DNA of 64,000 nt, taken from positions 124,001-188,000 of the forward strand of contig NZ_JAMXLH010000029.1 in assembly GCF_024281035.1 (NCBI RefSeq), written 5' to 3'. Shown here piece by piece: positions 35,460-44,982 of the stretch (position 1 is the stretch's first letter; the number at the start of each line of letters is the position of its first letter). The notes beneath the pieces were generated by a model that was given only the letters and a program-made list of their open reading frames with translations, made no database searches and was not told the origin of the DNA. The position numbers were made by a program, and so were the translations under genes. The DNA comes from Paraburkholderia sp. GTDB lineage: Bacteria > Pseudomonadota > Gammaproteobacteria > Burkholderiales > Burkholderiaceae.

Positions 35460-35663
35460 TCAGGTGCGATCTTTCTGGAAGCGCATCGCGGTGCCTTCGC
35501 GCTCGATGCGTTCCCAGACCGCGCGCTTCTCTTCGTCGGTCATGAAAACCCAGTTGGAGACTTCCATCGCCGTGCGGCCACAGCCTTTGCAGATTTCGTC
35601 GAAAAGGGTGGAACAGACGCCTATGCACGGGCTGTCCGGAAGATCGTGGAGGTTGGATGCCAT
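35460..35663 (-). CDS. DUF1289 domain-containing small protein
   Basis: This 67-residue protein has the DUF1289 cysteine pattern PCIGVCSTLFDEICKGCGRT followed by EVSNWVFMTDEEKRAVWERI. The cysteines suggest a metal or Fe-S site, but family function is not settled. I used ATG 35663 (MASNLHDLPDSPC); an upstream ATG at 35723 would add 20 non-conserved residues. Confidence 0.82.
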   Translation of the reverse strand: MASNLHDLPDSPCIGVCSTLFDEICKGCGRTAMEVSNWVFMTDEEKRAVWERIEREGTAMRFQKDRT

Positions 35664-36203
35664 TGAAGGAGCCTTGAACGGGGCGGCGAGCATCGGTGCA
35701 ATGAACCGTGCCCTGCCGTCCACGGATAAAAACCCCGCTATGTTAGCCGATACCGGCGCGGGCCCGGTTCATTGCACCCGATGCCCGGCTGGCATCGCCC
35801 AGTACGCATGCAGCACCTTGTCGGTGTCTGGTGTGCGCCCGTGCGCGAGGTTCGTCCAGGAGCCGGTCGCCCTGTCGGGAAATATCGGGGATGTAGCAGG
35901 GCGGCGGCCTTTGGCGCCCGCGCTCCCGGAGCATCGAGGCCGCGCGCCGGGCGGCGCGTCGCACGAAAACAGCACGGACAGAATTTTTGATGAACACGTG
36001 CGCAGAACGGGCTAAAATTGCGCGCGATTTACCTTCAGACCAGGCGCTTGCGCGGGGCTGTCCCGTTTGCGCGACAGGGCGGCGTTTTCTTTGTCGTCTA
36101 ACATGTTTGATGGTAGGTTTCGTAAATCTCAGGGGGGCCGCGCCTGGCGCGGCACGATGCGAGGCAGACGGCCAGCGCGGGCTGGCCAGGATCGGAGAAC
36201 GGA
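35664..36203. other. Intergenic region upstream of the potFGHI operon
   Basis: About 540 bases without a supported gene. GGGCTAAAATTGCGCGC near 36011 includes a -10-like TAAAAT. The GC-rich remainder has several open frames on both strands, none with protein-family character. Confidence 0.4.
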
Positions 36204-37304
36204 ATGAAAAGACGGGTGGTGACACGACTGGCCGCGCTGGCGCTTTGCGCGGCGCCGTGGGTGGCGTCGGTGGCGAAGGATACGCAACTGAACGTGTACA
36301 ACTGGTCCGACTACATCGCCTCCGACACGCTTCCGAACTTCACCAGACAATCCGGCATCAAGGTCAAGTACGACAACTACGATAGCGACGACACGCTGCA
36401 GGCCAAGCTCCTCGCGGGCAATTCGGGCTACGACATCGTTGTGCCGACCAGCAACTACGCGGGCAAGCAGATTGCCGCCGGCATCTTCGCGCCGCTCGAC
36501 AAGTCGAAGATCCCCAATCTGAAGTACCTCGATCCCCAGCTGATGGCGCTCGTCGCCGGCGCGGATCCGGGCAACAAGTTCGCGGTGCCCTGGGCGTACG
36601 GCACGACCGGCCTCGCGTACAACGTGACCAAGGTGCAGCAGATTCTCGGCAAGGACGTGCCGCTCAACAGCTGGGACATCCTCTTCAAGCCGGAGAACAT
36701 TTCGAAGCTGAAGTCGTGCGGCGTCTCCGTGCTCGATGCGCCGGACCAGATGTTCGCGGCCGCGCTGCATTACATCGGCAAGGATCCGATGTCGACGAAT
36801 CCGGAAGACTATCGCGCCGCGCTCGCGATGATGAAGAAGATCCGTCCGTACATCACGCAGTTCAACTCGTCGGGCTACATCAACGATCTGGTCGGCGGCG
36901 ACATCTGCTTCGCCTACGGCTGGTCCGGCGACGTCGTGATCGCCAAGCACCGCGCGATCGAGGCGAAGAAGCCGTACAAGATCGAGTACTTCATCCCGAA
37001 GGGCGGCGCGCCGATCTGGTTCGACGTGATGGTGATTCCGAAGGATGCGCAGCACAAGGACGCCGCGCACGAGTGGATCAACTACATCGAGACGCCGCAG
37101 GTCCACGCCGCCATCACGAACTCGGTCTACTATCCGAGCGCGAACGCGGAAGCGCGCAAGTACGTGAACAAGGACATCGCAGACGATCCGGCCGTCTATC
37201 CGCCGCCGGAAGTCCTGAAGACGCTGTTCCTGCTCAAGCCGCTGCCGCCTGAGATCCAGCGTCTGCAAACGCGCCTGTGGACCGAGTTCAAATCGGGCCG
37301 CTAA
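36204..37304 (+). CDS. potF: Polyamine ABC transporter substrate-binding protein PotF
   Basis: This 366-residue periplasmic binding protein has a signal peptide (first ~24 residues, MKRRVVTRLAALALCAAPWVAS). The hallmark LNVYNWSDYIASDTLPNFTRQSGIKVKYDNYDS is followed by YDIVVPTSNYAGKQI, VPWAYGTTGLAYN and CFAYGWSGD, as in PotF/SpuD. Putrescine is the likely ligand. It is the first gene of potFGHI, an inner-membrane polyamine importer. Confidence 0.92.
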   Translation: MKRRVVTRLAALALCAAPWVASVAKDTQLNVYNWSDYIASDTLPNFTRQSGIKVKYDNYDSDDTLQAKLLAGNSGYDIVVPTSNYAGKQIAAGIFAPLDKSKIPNLKYLDPQLMALVAGADPGNKFAVPWAYGTTGLAYNVTKVQQILGKDVPLNSWDILFKPENISKLKSCGVSVLDAPDQMFAAALHYIGKDPMSTNPEDYRAALAMMKKIRPYITQFNSSGYINDLVGGDICFAYGWSGDVVIAKHRAIEAKKPYKIEYFIPKGGAPIWFDVMVIPKDAQHKDAAHEWINYIETPQVHAAITNSVYYPSANAEARKYVNKDIADDPAVYPPPEVLKTLFLLKPLPPEIQRLQTRLWTEFKSGR

Positions 37305-37406
37305 GGCGAGCCCCGACAGCCAGCCTGTTCCCCCGAGCCCCCGACAGACCGCCGGGGGCTTTGTTCGTCAACACCCGTCCAGCGACAAGACAGGGCAGAG
37401 AGAATC

Positions 37407-38567
37407 ATGAGTGACCAATCGAGCGCACGGGCTGCGGCCGGCGCGCTGCCTTCGGGCTCATCCGCCGCAGGGACTTCTGCGGATAACTTCGTGCAGGTCA
37501 TCGACGTCGTCAAGAAGTTCGGCGAGACAGCCGCCGTGAATAACGTCAGCCTTTCGGTCAAAAAGGGCGAACTGTTTGCGCTGCTCGGCAGCTCGGGCTG
37601 CGGCAAGTCCACGCTGCTGCGCATGCTCGCGGGTCTCGAAACCGTGACCTCCGGCAAGATCCTGATCGACGGGGAAGATCTCGCGACGCTGCCGCCGTAT
37701 CGTCGGCCGGTCAACATGATGTTCCAGTCGTACGCGCTCTTTCCGCATATGACGGTCGAGTCGAATGTCGGGTTCGGGCTGCGCCAGGAAGGCGTGAAAA
37801 AGGGCGAATTGACCGAGCGCGTCGCGGCGGCGCTCGAACTCGTGCAGATGTCGCGCTACGCGAAGCGCAAGCCGCATCAGCTTTCGGGCGGCCAGCAACA
37901 GCGCGTCGCGCTCGCTCGCTCGCTCGTGAAGCGCCCGAAGCTGCTGCTGCTCGATGAGCCGATGTCCGCGCTAGACAAGCAGATTCGCCAGCGCACGCAG
38001 ATCGAGCTCGTGAACATTCTCGACACGGTCGGCGTGACCTGCATCATGGTCACGCACGATCAGGAAGAGGCGATGACGATGGCGGGGCGCCTCGCCGTCA
38101 TGAGCGAAGGCGAAATCGTCCAGCTCGGCACGCCGAACGAGGTCTATGAATTCCCGAACAGCCGCTTTTCGGCGGAGTTCATCGGCTCGACCAATCTCTT
38201 CAGTGGCACGGTCGTCGAGGATGAACCCGATCACGTCTACGTCGATTCGCCGGACCTGTCCGTGCGTCTGTACGTGAGCCACGGCATTACCGGCCCGCTC
38301 GGCATGCCGGTGACGATTTCGGTGCGCCCCGAGCGCATCGCGCTCACGCGCAAGCCGCCTGAAGGCACCTACAACTGGGGGCGCGGCGAAGTCATGAACG
38401 TCGCGTACATGGGCGGCTACTCGCTCTATCACGTCAAGCTCGATTCGGGCAAAACCGTGGTCGCGAACGTATCGAGCCTCGCCATCTCCGAGATCGAATC
38501 GCCCGGCTGGGGCGACGAAGTTTATGTGCGCTGGAGCGCGTCGGCAGGGGTGGTGCTGACGTCATGA
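37407..38567 (+). CDS. potG: Polyamine ABC transporter ATPase PotG
   Basis: This 386-residue MalK-type ATPase has Walker A LLGSSGCGKST, signature LSGGQQQRVALARSL, Walker B LLLLDEPMSALD and switch histidine in MVTHDQEEAM. A C-terminal TOBE domain (about 290-386, SVRPERIALTRKP) regulates transport. The first ~28 residues are a low-complexity Ser/Ala leader. It follows potF by 102 nt and overlaps potH by 4 nt. Confidence 0.92.
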   Translation: MSDQSSARAAAGALPSGSSAAGTSADNFVQVIDVVKKFGETAAVNNVSLSVKKGELFALLGSSGCGKSTLLRMLAGLETVTSGKILIDGEDLATLPPYRRPVNMMFQSYALFPHMTVESNVGFGLRQEGVKKGELTERVAAALELVQMSRYAKRKPHQLSGGQQQRVALARSLVKRPKLLLLDEPMSALDKQIRQRTQIELVNILDTVGVTCIMVTHDQEEAMTMAGRLAVMSEGEIVQLGTPNEVYEFPNSRFSAEFIGSTNLFSGTVVEDEPDHVYVDSPDLSVRLYVSHGITGPLGMPVTISVRPERIALTRKPPEGTYNWGRGEVMNVAYMGGYSLYHVKLDSGKTVVANVSSLAISEIESPGWGDEVYVRWSASAGVVLTS

Positions 38568-39496
38568 GCGTGGTACTGAAGAAAATCGTAAGCTGGCCCA
38601 TCAGGCGCTTCAAACTGACCGGCAGCACGGCGGTCGTGGCAGGACCGTTCATCTGGCTGTTGCTGTTTTTCCTTGTGCCGTTCATCCTGGTCGTGAAGAT
38701 CAGCTTTGCGGACCAGCAACTCGGCATTCCCCCGTATACCGAACTCGTCTCGTTTGCCGACGGCGTCGTGCATCTCGCGCTCGACCTGTCGCACTATGCG
38801 TTCCTGTTCCAGGACAGCCTGTACTTCGCGACGTACGTCAATTCGGTGATGGTGGCCGCGATCTCGACACTGCTGTGTCTCCTGATCGGCTACCCGATGG
38901 CGTACTACATCGCCCGCTCGAATCCTGCCTCGCGCAACATCCTGATGATGGCGGTAATGCTGCCGTTCTGGACTTCGTTCCTGATCCGGGTCTACGCGTG
39001 GATCGGCATCCTCAAGAACAACGGGCTGTTGAACAACTTCCTGATGTCGACCGGGCTGATTCATACGCCGATCGAGCTTTATCACACGAACACGGCCGTT
39101 TATATCGGCATGGTCTATTCGTACCTGCCGTTTCTCGTGATGCCGCTTTACGCCCATCTCGTGAAAATGGATCTGACGCTGCTCGAAGCCGCCTACGACC
39201 TCGGCGCCAGGCCGTGGCGCGCGTTCATCGAGATCACGCTGCCGCTGTCGAAGAACGGCATTATCGCGGGGTGTCTGCTCGTGTTCATTCCGGCTGTGGG
39301 CGAGTACGTGATTCCTGAGTTGCTTGGCGGCGCGAATACGCTGATGATCGGCCGCGTCATGTGGAACGAGTTCTTCGATAACGCCGACTGGCCGATGGCC
39401 TCCGCCGTGACCTGCGCGATGGTGCTGCTGCTGCTCGTGCCGATGGCGCTGTTCCAGCATTTTCAGGCGAAGGAACTGGAGGGTCGCGGCCGATGA
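38564..39496 (+). CDS. potH: Polyamine ABC transporter permease PotH
   Basis: This 310-residue permease has six hydrophobic segments and the ATPase-contacting EAA loop LLEAAYDLGARPWRAFIEITLPLSKNGI. The N-terminus and LPFWTSFLIRVYAWIGILKNNGLLN fit PotH. It overlaps potG and potI by 4 nt each. Confidence 0.92.
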   Translation: MSVVLKKIVSWPIRRFKLTGSTAVVAGPFIWLLLFFLVPFILVVKISFADQQLGIPPYTELVSFADGVVHLALDLSHYAFLFQDSLYFATYVNSVMVAAISTLLCLLIGYPMAYYIARSNPASRNILMMAVMLPFWTSFLIRVYAWIGILKNNGLLNNFLMSTGLIHTPIELYHTNTAVYIGMVYSYLPFLVMPLYAHLVKMDLTLLEAAYDLGARPWRAFIEITLPLSKNGIIAGCLLVFIPAVGEYVIPELLGGANTLMIGRVMWNEFFDNADWPMASAVTCAMVLLLLVPMALFQHFQAKELEGRGR

Positions 39497-40311
39497 AAAC
39501 CAATCCGGTTCTGCGGTACATCGCACTCGGCCTCGGCTTCGCGTTTCTCTACATCCCGATCATCAGCCTGATCGTTTTCTCGTTCAACGAGTCGAAACTC
39601 GTGACGGTGTGGACGCGCTTCTCGATACGCTGGTATCAGGCGCTCGTCACCGACGACGAACTCATCGCCGCCGCATGGCTATCGCTGCGCATCGGCCTGA
39701 TGACCGCATTCGCCTCGGTCGTGATCGGCACGTGGGCGGGCTTTGTGCTCGCTCGCATGGGGCGTTTTCGCGGCTTCACGCTCTACACCGGCATGATCAA
39801 TGCGCCGCTCGTGATCCCCGAAGTCATTCAGGGCATTTCGCTGCTGCTGTTGTTCGTGGAAATGGGCAAGCTGATCGGCTGGCCTGCGGGGCGCGGCGTC
39901 TTCACGATCTGGATCGGCCACGTGATGCTCTGTATCTCGTACGTCGCGATCATCGTGCAGTCGCGCGTGCGCGAACTGAACCCGTCGCTCGAAGAGGCCG
40001 CGCTCGACCTCGGCGCGACGCCGTTCAAGGTGTTCTTCACGATCACGCTGCCGCTCATCTCGCAGGCGCTGGCCGCGGGCTGGCTGCTGTCATTCACGCT
40101 CTCGATCGACGACCTCGTGCTGTCCGCGTTCCTTTCCGGCCCGGGTTCGACGACGCTGCCGCTCGTCGTATTCTCGCGCGTGCGTCTGGGCCTGAATCCG
40201 GAGATGAATGCGCTCGCGACGCTCTTTATTCTCGTCGTGACGATCGGCGTCGTGGTGGGCAACTACTTCATGCAGCGCGCGGAGCGCAAGCGCATGGCGT
40301 TGGCCGTCTGA
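39493..40311 (+). CDS. potI: Polyamine ABC transporter permease PotI
   Basis: This 272-residue permease has six membrane segments and the EAA loop SLEEAALDLGATPFKVFFTITLPLI. YIPIISLIVFSFNESKLVTVW near the N-terminus is typical of PotI/PotC. Last gene of potFGHI, it ends 41 nt from the convergent phospholipase gene. Confidence 0.92.
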   Translation: MKTNPVLRYIALGLGFAFLYIPIISLIVFSFNESKLVTVWTRFSIRWYQALVTDDELIAAAWLSLRIGLMTAFASVVIGTWAGFVLARMGRFRGFTLYTGMINAPLVIPEVIQGISLLLLFVEMGKLIGWPAGRGVFTIWIGHVMLCISYVAIIVQSRVRELNPSLEEAALDLGATPFKVFFTITLPLISQALAAGWLLSFTLSIDDLVLSAFLSGPGSTTLPLVVFSRVRLGLNPEMNALATLFILVVTIGVVVGNYFMQRAERKRMALAV

Positions 40312-40352
40312 AGCAGGGCGCTCAACATCACTTTTGCAGCATCACCGCACCG

Positions 40353-42587
40353 TCACGACATCCCCATTGCGGGATCGCTAATCGAATCCGCACTCGTTTC
40401 CACGCGTCCAGCGAAACGACGACGGAACAATGGGTCGCTGTCGCTACGTACCGCGAAGTCGTACCATCGACCGCTGTCGGTTAGCGGCCAGTGCAGCGAC
40501 GATTGCGCCTGCGCATTGACAGTCATGGTCCACGGTCCGTCGCGGCGATAGGCAAGCGGTTCGACAGTGAACGTGCACGGCGCAGTTCCCCGGTTGATCA
40601 GGTCAACATGGATGTCGCCGTTTGCGATGTCATAGCAGACCCGGATCTCGGGATTCGGTGTCGCGCCGGACAGATGGCCGGCATCGCCGGTGAATTGCCG
40701 GTGAAAGCCGTTGGGGCCGAGCACCCATAGGTCATAGCGTCCCTGGTTGTCCCGTCCTCCGTTCCATGTGTCATCCAAAGTTTTCCCGGCCTCGACAACG
40801 TAGCGTCGCGGGAGCCTTCCCAGGTTGTAGCGGTCGTACACGTGGAACACGGCGGCCTGTTTGCCGGAATTCGCGAAGTGCAGTTCAACCATTCCCGAAG
40901 CGGCGACGTGTGCGCTGGTGTGCAGTTCGTACGGCAGCGCGCGCGATGGTCGATGTCCGGTTGCCTGGATGGGCAAGCGCGTATCGACAGGCAAGGGCAC
41001 GTCGGGGAGTGCAGCCTGCGCGTCGCGCAACTGGTCGGCGGCCGCGCGCGTGCCGCGTCCTGTCAGCTCGGGTAATCGCTCGGTATTGGGTGTCCGAAAG
41101 TTGAACGCGCTCGTCAGATCACCGCATACCGCGCGACGATAAGGGCTAATGTTTGGTTCGTTCACACCAAAGCGCATTTCGAGGAAGCGCAGCACGGACG
41201 TGTGATCAAAAACCTGCGAATTGACCCAGCCGCCACGGCTCCATGGCGACACGACGAATAGCGGTACGCGCGGCCCTGGACCAAACACCCGTCCGTCCGG
41301 TTTGGGCTGCAACTTGCTGCCTGCAGGAGCCGGCTGTGTGAAATATTCGAACGCCATGGCTTCGTCAGGCAATGTCGATTTTCCCGCCAGCGTACCGTCC
41401 GGATTGCGCGATGGCGCGGATGGCGACGGTACGTGATCGAAATAGCCGTCGTTCTCGTCGTAGTTGATCAGTAGCACCGTTTTGCTCCAGACATCGGGAT
41501 TCGCAGTGAGTGCGTCCAGCACCTCCTGGATGAACCACGCGCCCTGCACGGGACTCGACGGCCCCGGATGCTCGCAATAAATCGATGGGGCATTGATCCA
41601 CGAGACTTGCGGTAATCGTCCCTCGAGCACGTCGCGGCGAAAGGCATTCAGATATTCGTCCGGTGATGTGCCTGGCAGCGTATTGGCGATCCCCTTGTAA
41701 AGGGGCGTCTTCGCATTGTCCCTCGCTGCGTCGTAAGCATGGTATGGCAGCGGCTGGCCAGTGTTCGAGTAAGGTTTGCCCGGTGCGCCGCCGCTCGAAA
41801 CCGGAAAGCCCGATTTCAGATTCGCATGCCGAAACGGTACGAATGCCCCCAGCAGATTGTCGCCCCATTCATCGGGCATGTTCTGGTAGCAGATCCAGCT
41901 GACACCGGCCGCCTCCAGGCGTTCCGCGTAGGTCGTCCACGTGTACCCGGTGTCCGCAGTCGCCGGGAGGCCGTCGAGCGCATTCCATTCGTTGTTCACA
42001 AACGCGGCGTTGACTGCAGTCGCGCCGTTGGTCCCCGTGAGGTGATACGAGCGATTCGCATCCGTTCCCGTGTGCATCCCGCAGTGGTACGCGTCGCAGA
42101 GGGTGAACGCGTTTGCGAGTGCAAACTGGAACGGGATTTCCTGCTCCTTGAAATACCCCATCGACGTGTCTGTTTTCGATTCCGGCCAGCTTGCCATCCG
42201 GCCGCCATCCCACGCATCCTGACTGTCTGCCCACGTGTGCGGAGTGCCCGTGGTTCGTTGTGCATTATTGGCAGAACCGTCGAGGTGGTACGGCGTCAAC
42301 AGCGTGCCGTTTGCGCGTGCCTGCTGCCATACGCGACGCCTGTCCGGCAACGGAATCGTGAAGCGATCGCCAAAGCCACGCACGCCTTTGAGCGTGCCGA
42401 AATAATGGTCGAATGCGCGGTTCTCCTGCATCAGAATCACGACGTGCTCAACGTCGCGGATAGTGCCCGTCGAGTTGTTCGCCGGGATTGCGAGTGCACG
42501 GCGAATCGAGGCAGGAATGCCGGCAAAGGTGGCCGTTGCGGCAGCACCGGTACCCGCGAGCTTCAGAAAATCACGTCTGCTGTTCAT
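40353..42587 (-). CDS. plcN: Phospholipase C, phosphocholine-specific type (Tat-exported)
   Basis: This 744-residue enzyme of the bacterial phospholipase C/phosphoesterase family has a Tat signal at the start (MNSRRDFLKLAGTGAAATA). The catalytic domain carries HVVILMQENRAFDHYFGTLKGVRGFGDR, YHCGMHTGTDANRSYHLTG and LLINYDENDGYFDHVPSP. Two C-terminal domains (DUF756 type, about 520-744) follow, as in PlcH/PlcN. It hydrolyses phosphatidylcholine or sphingomyelin-type lipids outside the cytoplasm and may serve phosphate or choline scavenging. I placed the start at ATG 42587 because the Tat motif begins there. Confidence 0.9.
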   Translation of the reverse strand: MNSRRDFLKLAGTGAAATATFAGIPASIRRALAIPANNSTGTIRDVEHVVILMQENRAFDHYFGTLKGVRGFGDRFTIPLPDRRRVWQQARANGTLLTPYHLDGSANNAQRTTGTPHTWADSQDAWDGGRMASWPESKTDTSMGYFKEQEIPFQFALANAFTLCDAYHCGMHTGTDANRSYHLTGTNGATAVNAAFVNNEWNALDGLPATADTGYTWTTYAERLEAAGVSWICYQNMPDEWGDNLLGAFVPFRHANLKSGFPVSSGGAPGKPYSNTGQPLPYHAYDAARDNAKTPLYKGIANTLPGTSPDEYLNAFRRDVLEGRLPQVSWINAPSIYCEHPGPSSPVQGAWFIQEVLDALTANPDVWSKTVLLINYDENDGYFDHVPSPSAPSRNPDGTLAGKSTLPDEAMAFEYFTQPAPAGSKLQPKPDGRVFGPGPRVPLFVVSPWSRGGWVNSQVFDHTSVLRFLEMRFGVNEPNISPYRRAVCGDLTSAFNFRTPNTERLPELTGRGTRAAADQLRDAQAALPDVPLPVDTRLPIQATGHRPSRALPYELHTSAHVAASGMVELHFANSGKQAAVFHVYDRYNLGRLPRRYVVEAGKTLDDTWNGGRDNQGRYDLWVLGPNGFHRQFTGDAGHLSGATPNPEIRVCYDIANGDIHVDLINRGTAPCTFTVEPLAYRRDGPWTMTVNAQAQSSLHWPLTDSGRWYDFAVRSDSDPLFRRRFAGRVETSADSISDPAMGMS

Positions 42588-43028
42588 GTCGAATTTCGGA
42601 TCGAAGTGTGACGCGCTCACGGTGCGCAACACAGGTTGGATTTGGTCGTCGGCGGCTGGTTGATTTTGCGTTAGCGTACGCAAGAAAAGTGTCGGGACAA
42701 TGAAAGGTTGGCGCGGATATGGACGCTGCACCGGAAGGGATGGGTGGCTCAAGCGTTGTCAGATTGGCGGGTGTGGCGCTTAGGATGGCGGAATAAACAA
42801 GGTAAGGTCGCTCTATCCCGGACATCGATTCCCGGCACCTGCGTCATGTATCGATTTCGACCACGTCGATTTACTTGCGTACCGACGATGTAAAGCGAGC
42901 GCGCCGGTTCGGGCGGGCATTGACCGACTGAATTAATCGCTCGCCACGTCGACCAACAAGCCGGTCGACGTTCGCAATGTCGCACGACGAAATTTTCGGG
43001 GGCTCCGGCCTGGATCCCCTGACGTAAC
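42588..43028. other. Intergenic region between plcN and the chemoreceptor terminator
   Basis: About 440 bases with no supported gene. It should contain the plcN promoter. The plcN start-side DNA has AT-rich tracts but no convincing motif, and I see no clear PHO box. Confidence 0.4.
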
Positions 43029-43066
43029 GAAAACGGCGCGCGGCCGATTCAGCCGCGCGCCGTTTT
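43029..43066 (-). terminator. Intrinsic terminator of the chemoreceptor gene
   Basis: AACGGCGCGCGGC and GCCGCGCGCCGTT form a 13-bp stem around a 7-nt loop, with A-rich sequence on the left (T-tract on the minus strand), 25 nt past the gene end. Confidence 0.8.
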
Positions 43067-43090
43067 GGCTTCTGCTGCGTTCTGTTGCTG

Positions 43091-44515
43091 TTACTGTGCG
43101 AGCCGGTAGCCCATGCGGAAACCGCCCCAATGCCGCCCATTTACGAAGATCGGTGCGGACGCATCCTTCATCATCACAAAGTTGCCGCCGCCCATGTCGC
43201 GCCGGTAGGTCTGCAACAGGAACGGCTTCGTATGCGAGCCTGCAGCAACGCCGGCGCGGTCGCTGAAGATGCGGTGATTGCGGCAATGCGCGGCATTCCA
43301 CACGGGATCGTCGCGCTGCGGCAGCGAGAACTTGCGATTGTGCGTCGGGATATAACCGTGCGGGTCGATCGTGACGCAGAACGCCACGCGCGAATCGAAC
43401 TCGAGGAGCGGCTCGATGATCTCGGGCAGCACACGGTCGGCGAATCCGGTGAAGCGCGCGATGTGCTGCTGCGGATTCGTGTGGGGCACCGGCACGTAGT
43501 CGGTGTCGAAGAGATCCGCCTCGCTGATTTCGCCACGCGCAACCGCCTTCTCGAACAGCTTGCCGACCTGCGCCGCCCCGCGTTGCACGACCTCGACGAA
43601 AGGCGTGTCCTCGGTTTCGACGCCCGTCGCCGCACTCAATGCGATCAGCGTCTCCGATACGTCCAGCAGGCGCCCGAGTTGATCCTTGGCCTGCACAAAA
43701 TTGCGGCTCGAATCCTCAACGCCGTTCGCCATTTCGGCGACCTGCGCTTCGAGTCCGTCGCACTTTTCCTCGATTTCGCCGGTGAGCTGGGCGATCTGGC
43801 CGGCGTGCTCGTCGAGTTGCGTGATCGCGACGCCGGTGCTTTGCATCGCCGAGCCGATGGAGTGCGTGCCTTCGCGGACGCGATGCGCGCGCTCGGTGTT
43901 CGTCGCACCTTCGGCGATGAGCTGTTCGGTCTGCTGCGTGAGTTCGGCGAGCGTCTTCTCGATCTGGCCGGTGGCCAGCGCCGTTTTCGCCGAGAGATTC
44001 TTCACCTCGGACGCCACGACGGCGAAGCTCTTGCCCGATTCGCCGGCGCGTGCGGCCTCGATGGCGGCGTTGAGCGCGAGCAGCTGGGTTTGCCGCGCGA
44101 TCAGCGAAATTTCCTCGGAAACCTTCGAGACATGCGCGAGCGCGCTGCGCAGCGCACTGATCTGGCTTTCGATGACGGTCACGCCTTCGACGAGCCCATG
44201 GATATCGGCAAGCGATGCTTCGATGGTCTGTTGCGAGGACTGCACGGTCGCGGCCGTGCTGCTGCTGACTTCGCGCATGGCCCGGGCCGCGGCGGCAATC
44301 TGGTGATTGCCCGCGAGGGTATGCGCAGCCGAGTCGCGTAGCGCGTGACAGACGCCCGCCTGGTTTTGCACCCGCGCGGCGACTTCGTCGACGTGGCCGG
44401 ATACGTCGCAAATCTCAATTCCAAGGCGGCCCGCCTGGGCGGCGATATCGCCGACGATGGCAGACGACTTTCCTGTGCGGCGAGCGCCGAACAGGCGAAA
44501 ACGCAAACGTGACAT
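43091..44515 (-). CDS. Methyl-accepting chemotaxis protein, soluble, with C-terminal sensor domain
   Basis: This 474-residue chemoreceptor lacks membrane segments or a signal peptide. A coiled-coil signalling domain occupies about residues 30-280, with the hairpin tip ISLIARQTQLLALNAAIEAARAGESGKSFAVVASEVKNL. After it comes a separate ~170-residue domain (FVEVVQRGAAQVGKLFE through VNGRHWGGFRMGYRL) that looks like a PAS/Cache-type ligand domain placed at the C-terminus. The usual order is reversed. I chose ATG 44515 with AAGGAGA 5 nt upstream. No che genes are adjacent. The ligand is unknown; oxygen/redox or small acids are only guesses. Confidence 0.82.
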   Translation of the reverse strand: MSRLRFRLFGARRTGKSSAIVGDIAAQAGRLGIEICDVSGHVDEVAARVQNQAGVCHALRDSAAHTLAGNHQIAAAARAMREVSSSTAATVQSSQQTIEASLADIHGLVEGVTVIESQISALRSALAHVSKVSEEISLIARQTQLLALNAAIEAARAGESGKSFAVVASEVKNLSAKTALATGQIEKTLAELTQQTEQLIAEGATNTERAHRVREGTHSIGSAMQSTGVAITQLDEHAGQIAQLTGEIEEKCDGLEAQVAEMANGVEDSSRNFVQAKDQLGRLLDVSETLIALSAATGVETEDTPFVEVVQRGAAQVGKLFEKAVARGEISEADLFDTDYVPVPHTNPQQHIARFTGFADRVLPEIIEPLLEFDSRVAFCVTIDPHGYIPTHNRKFSLPQRDDPVWNAAHCRNHRIFSDRAGVAAGSHTKPFLLQTYRRDMGGGNFVMMKDASAPIFVNGRHWGGFRMGYRLAQ

Positions 44516-44683
44516 CAGGTCTCCTTGCCCGTAAGGGTCGGTAAGCGTGGGCCCGTCGTTCGTGCGCATATCGGGCTCTCTCCATGCAGTTTAACGGCGT
44601 GCAGCGGGAAGACTTGAGCGCTCGAAGTGCCGCAGGGATATGATCGGAAACACGGGCCGCGCAGCGCCCGTACCGGGAACACG

Positions 44684-44812
44684 ATGATCGTGGCAATGCT
44701 CGATGCGGATACCTTCGGGGTGCTCTGGCAGCAACTGATCCAGCTCTGGGAGCTGATCGTGATGATCTGCCGCTTTCTGTGGGGGTTGCTGCGGCTTTTA
44801 GGCGGCGCTTAA
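44684..44812 (+). CDS. Possible small hydrophobic protein
   Basis: A 42-residue frame (MIVAMLDADTFGVLWQQL followed by a Leu/Trp/Ile-rich stretch) could form one membrane helix. It has no clear Shine-Dalgarno and sits between the chemoreceptor and a methyltransferase. Coding status is uncertain. Confidence 0.3.
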   Translation: MIVAMLDADTFGVLWQQLIQLWELIVMICRFLWGLLRLLGGA

Positions 44813-44820
44813 GAGCTTTA

Positions 44821-44872
44821 AGGGCGTTAAGGGCGTTAAGGGCGTTAAGGGCGTCAAGGGCTTAAGGGCTTA
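44821..44872 (+). repeat. Short tandem repeat (9-bp unit AGGGCGTTA)
   Basis: AGGGCGTTA is repeated three times exactly, once as AGGGCGTCA, then as two 8-bp variants AGGGCTTA. It lies directly after the possible small ORF. This is a typical slippage tract; no spacers, so not CRISPR. Confidence 0.9.
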
Positions 44873-44982
44873 AGGCCGTGCGAGCCCGGCGATGCCGCAC
44901 GGCGTTGGCGCACAACCGGGTGCGGCCGGATTCGATTGACTACGCGCGCGCAAGCGTGCGCGACATGCTGAGAGGGGACACG

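Noticed and set aside
44821..44872. CRISPR-like array
   Set aside because: The units are only 8-9 bp and adjacent without spacers, so it is a simple tandem repeat.
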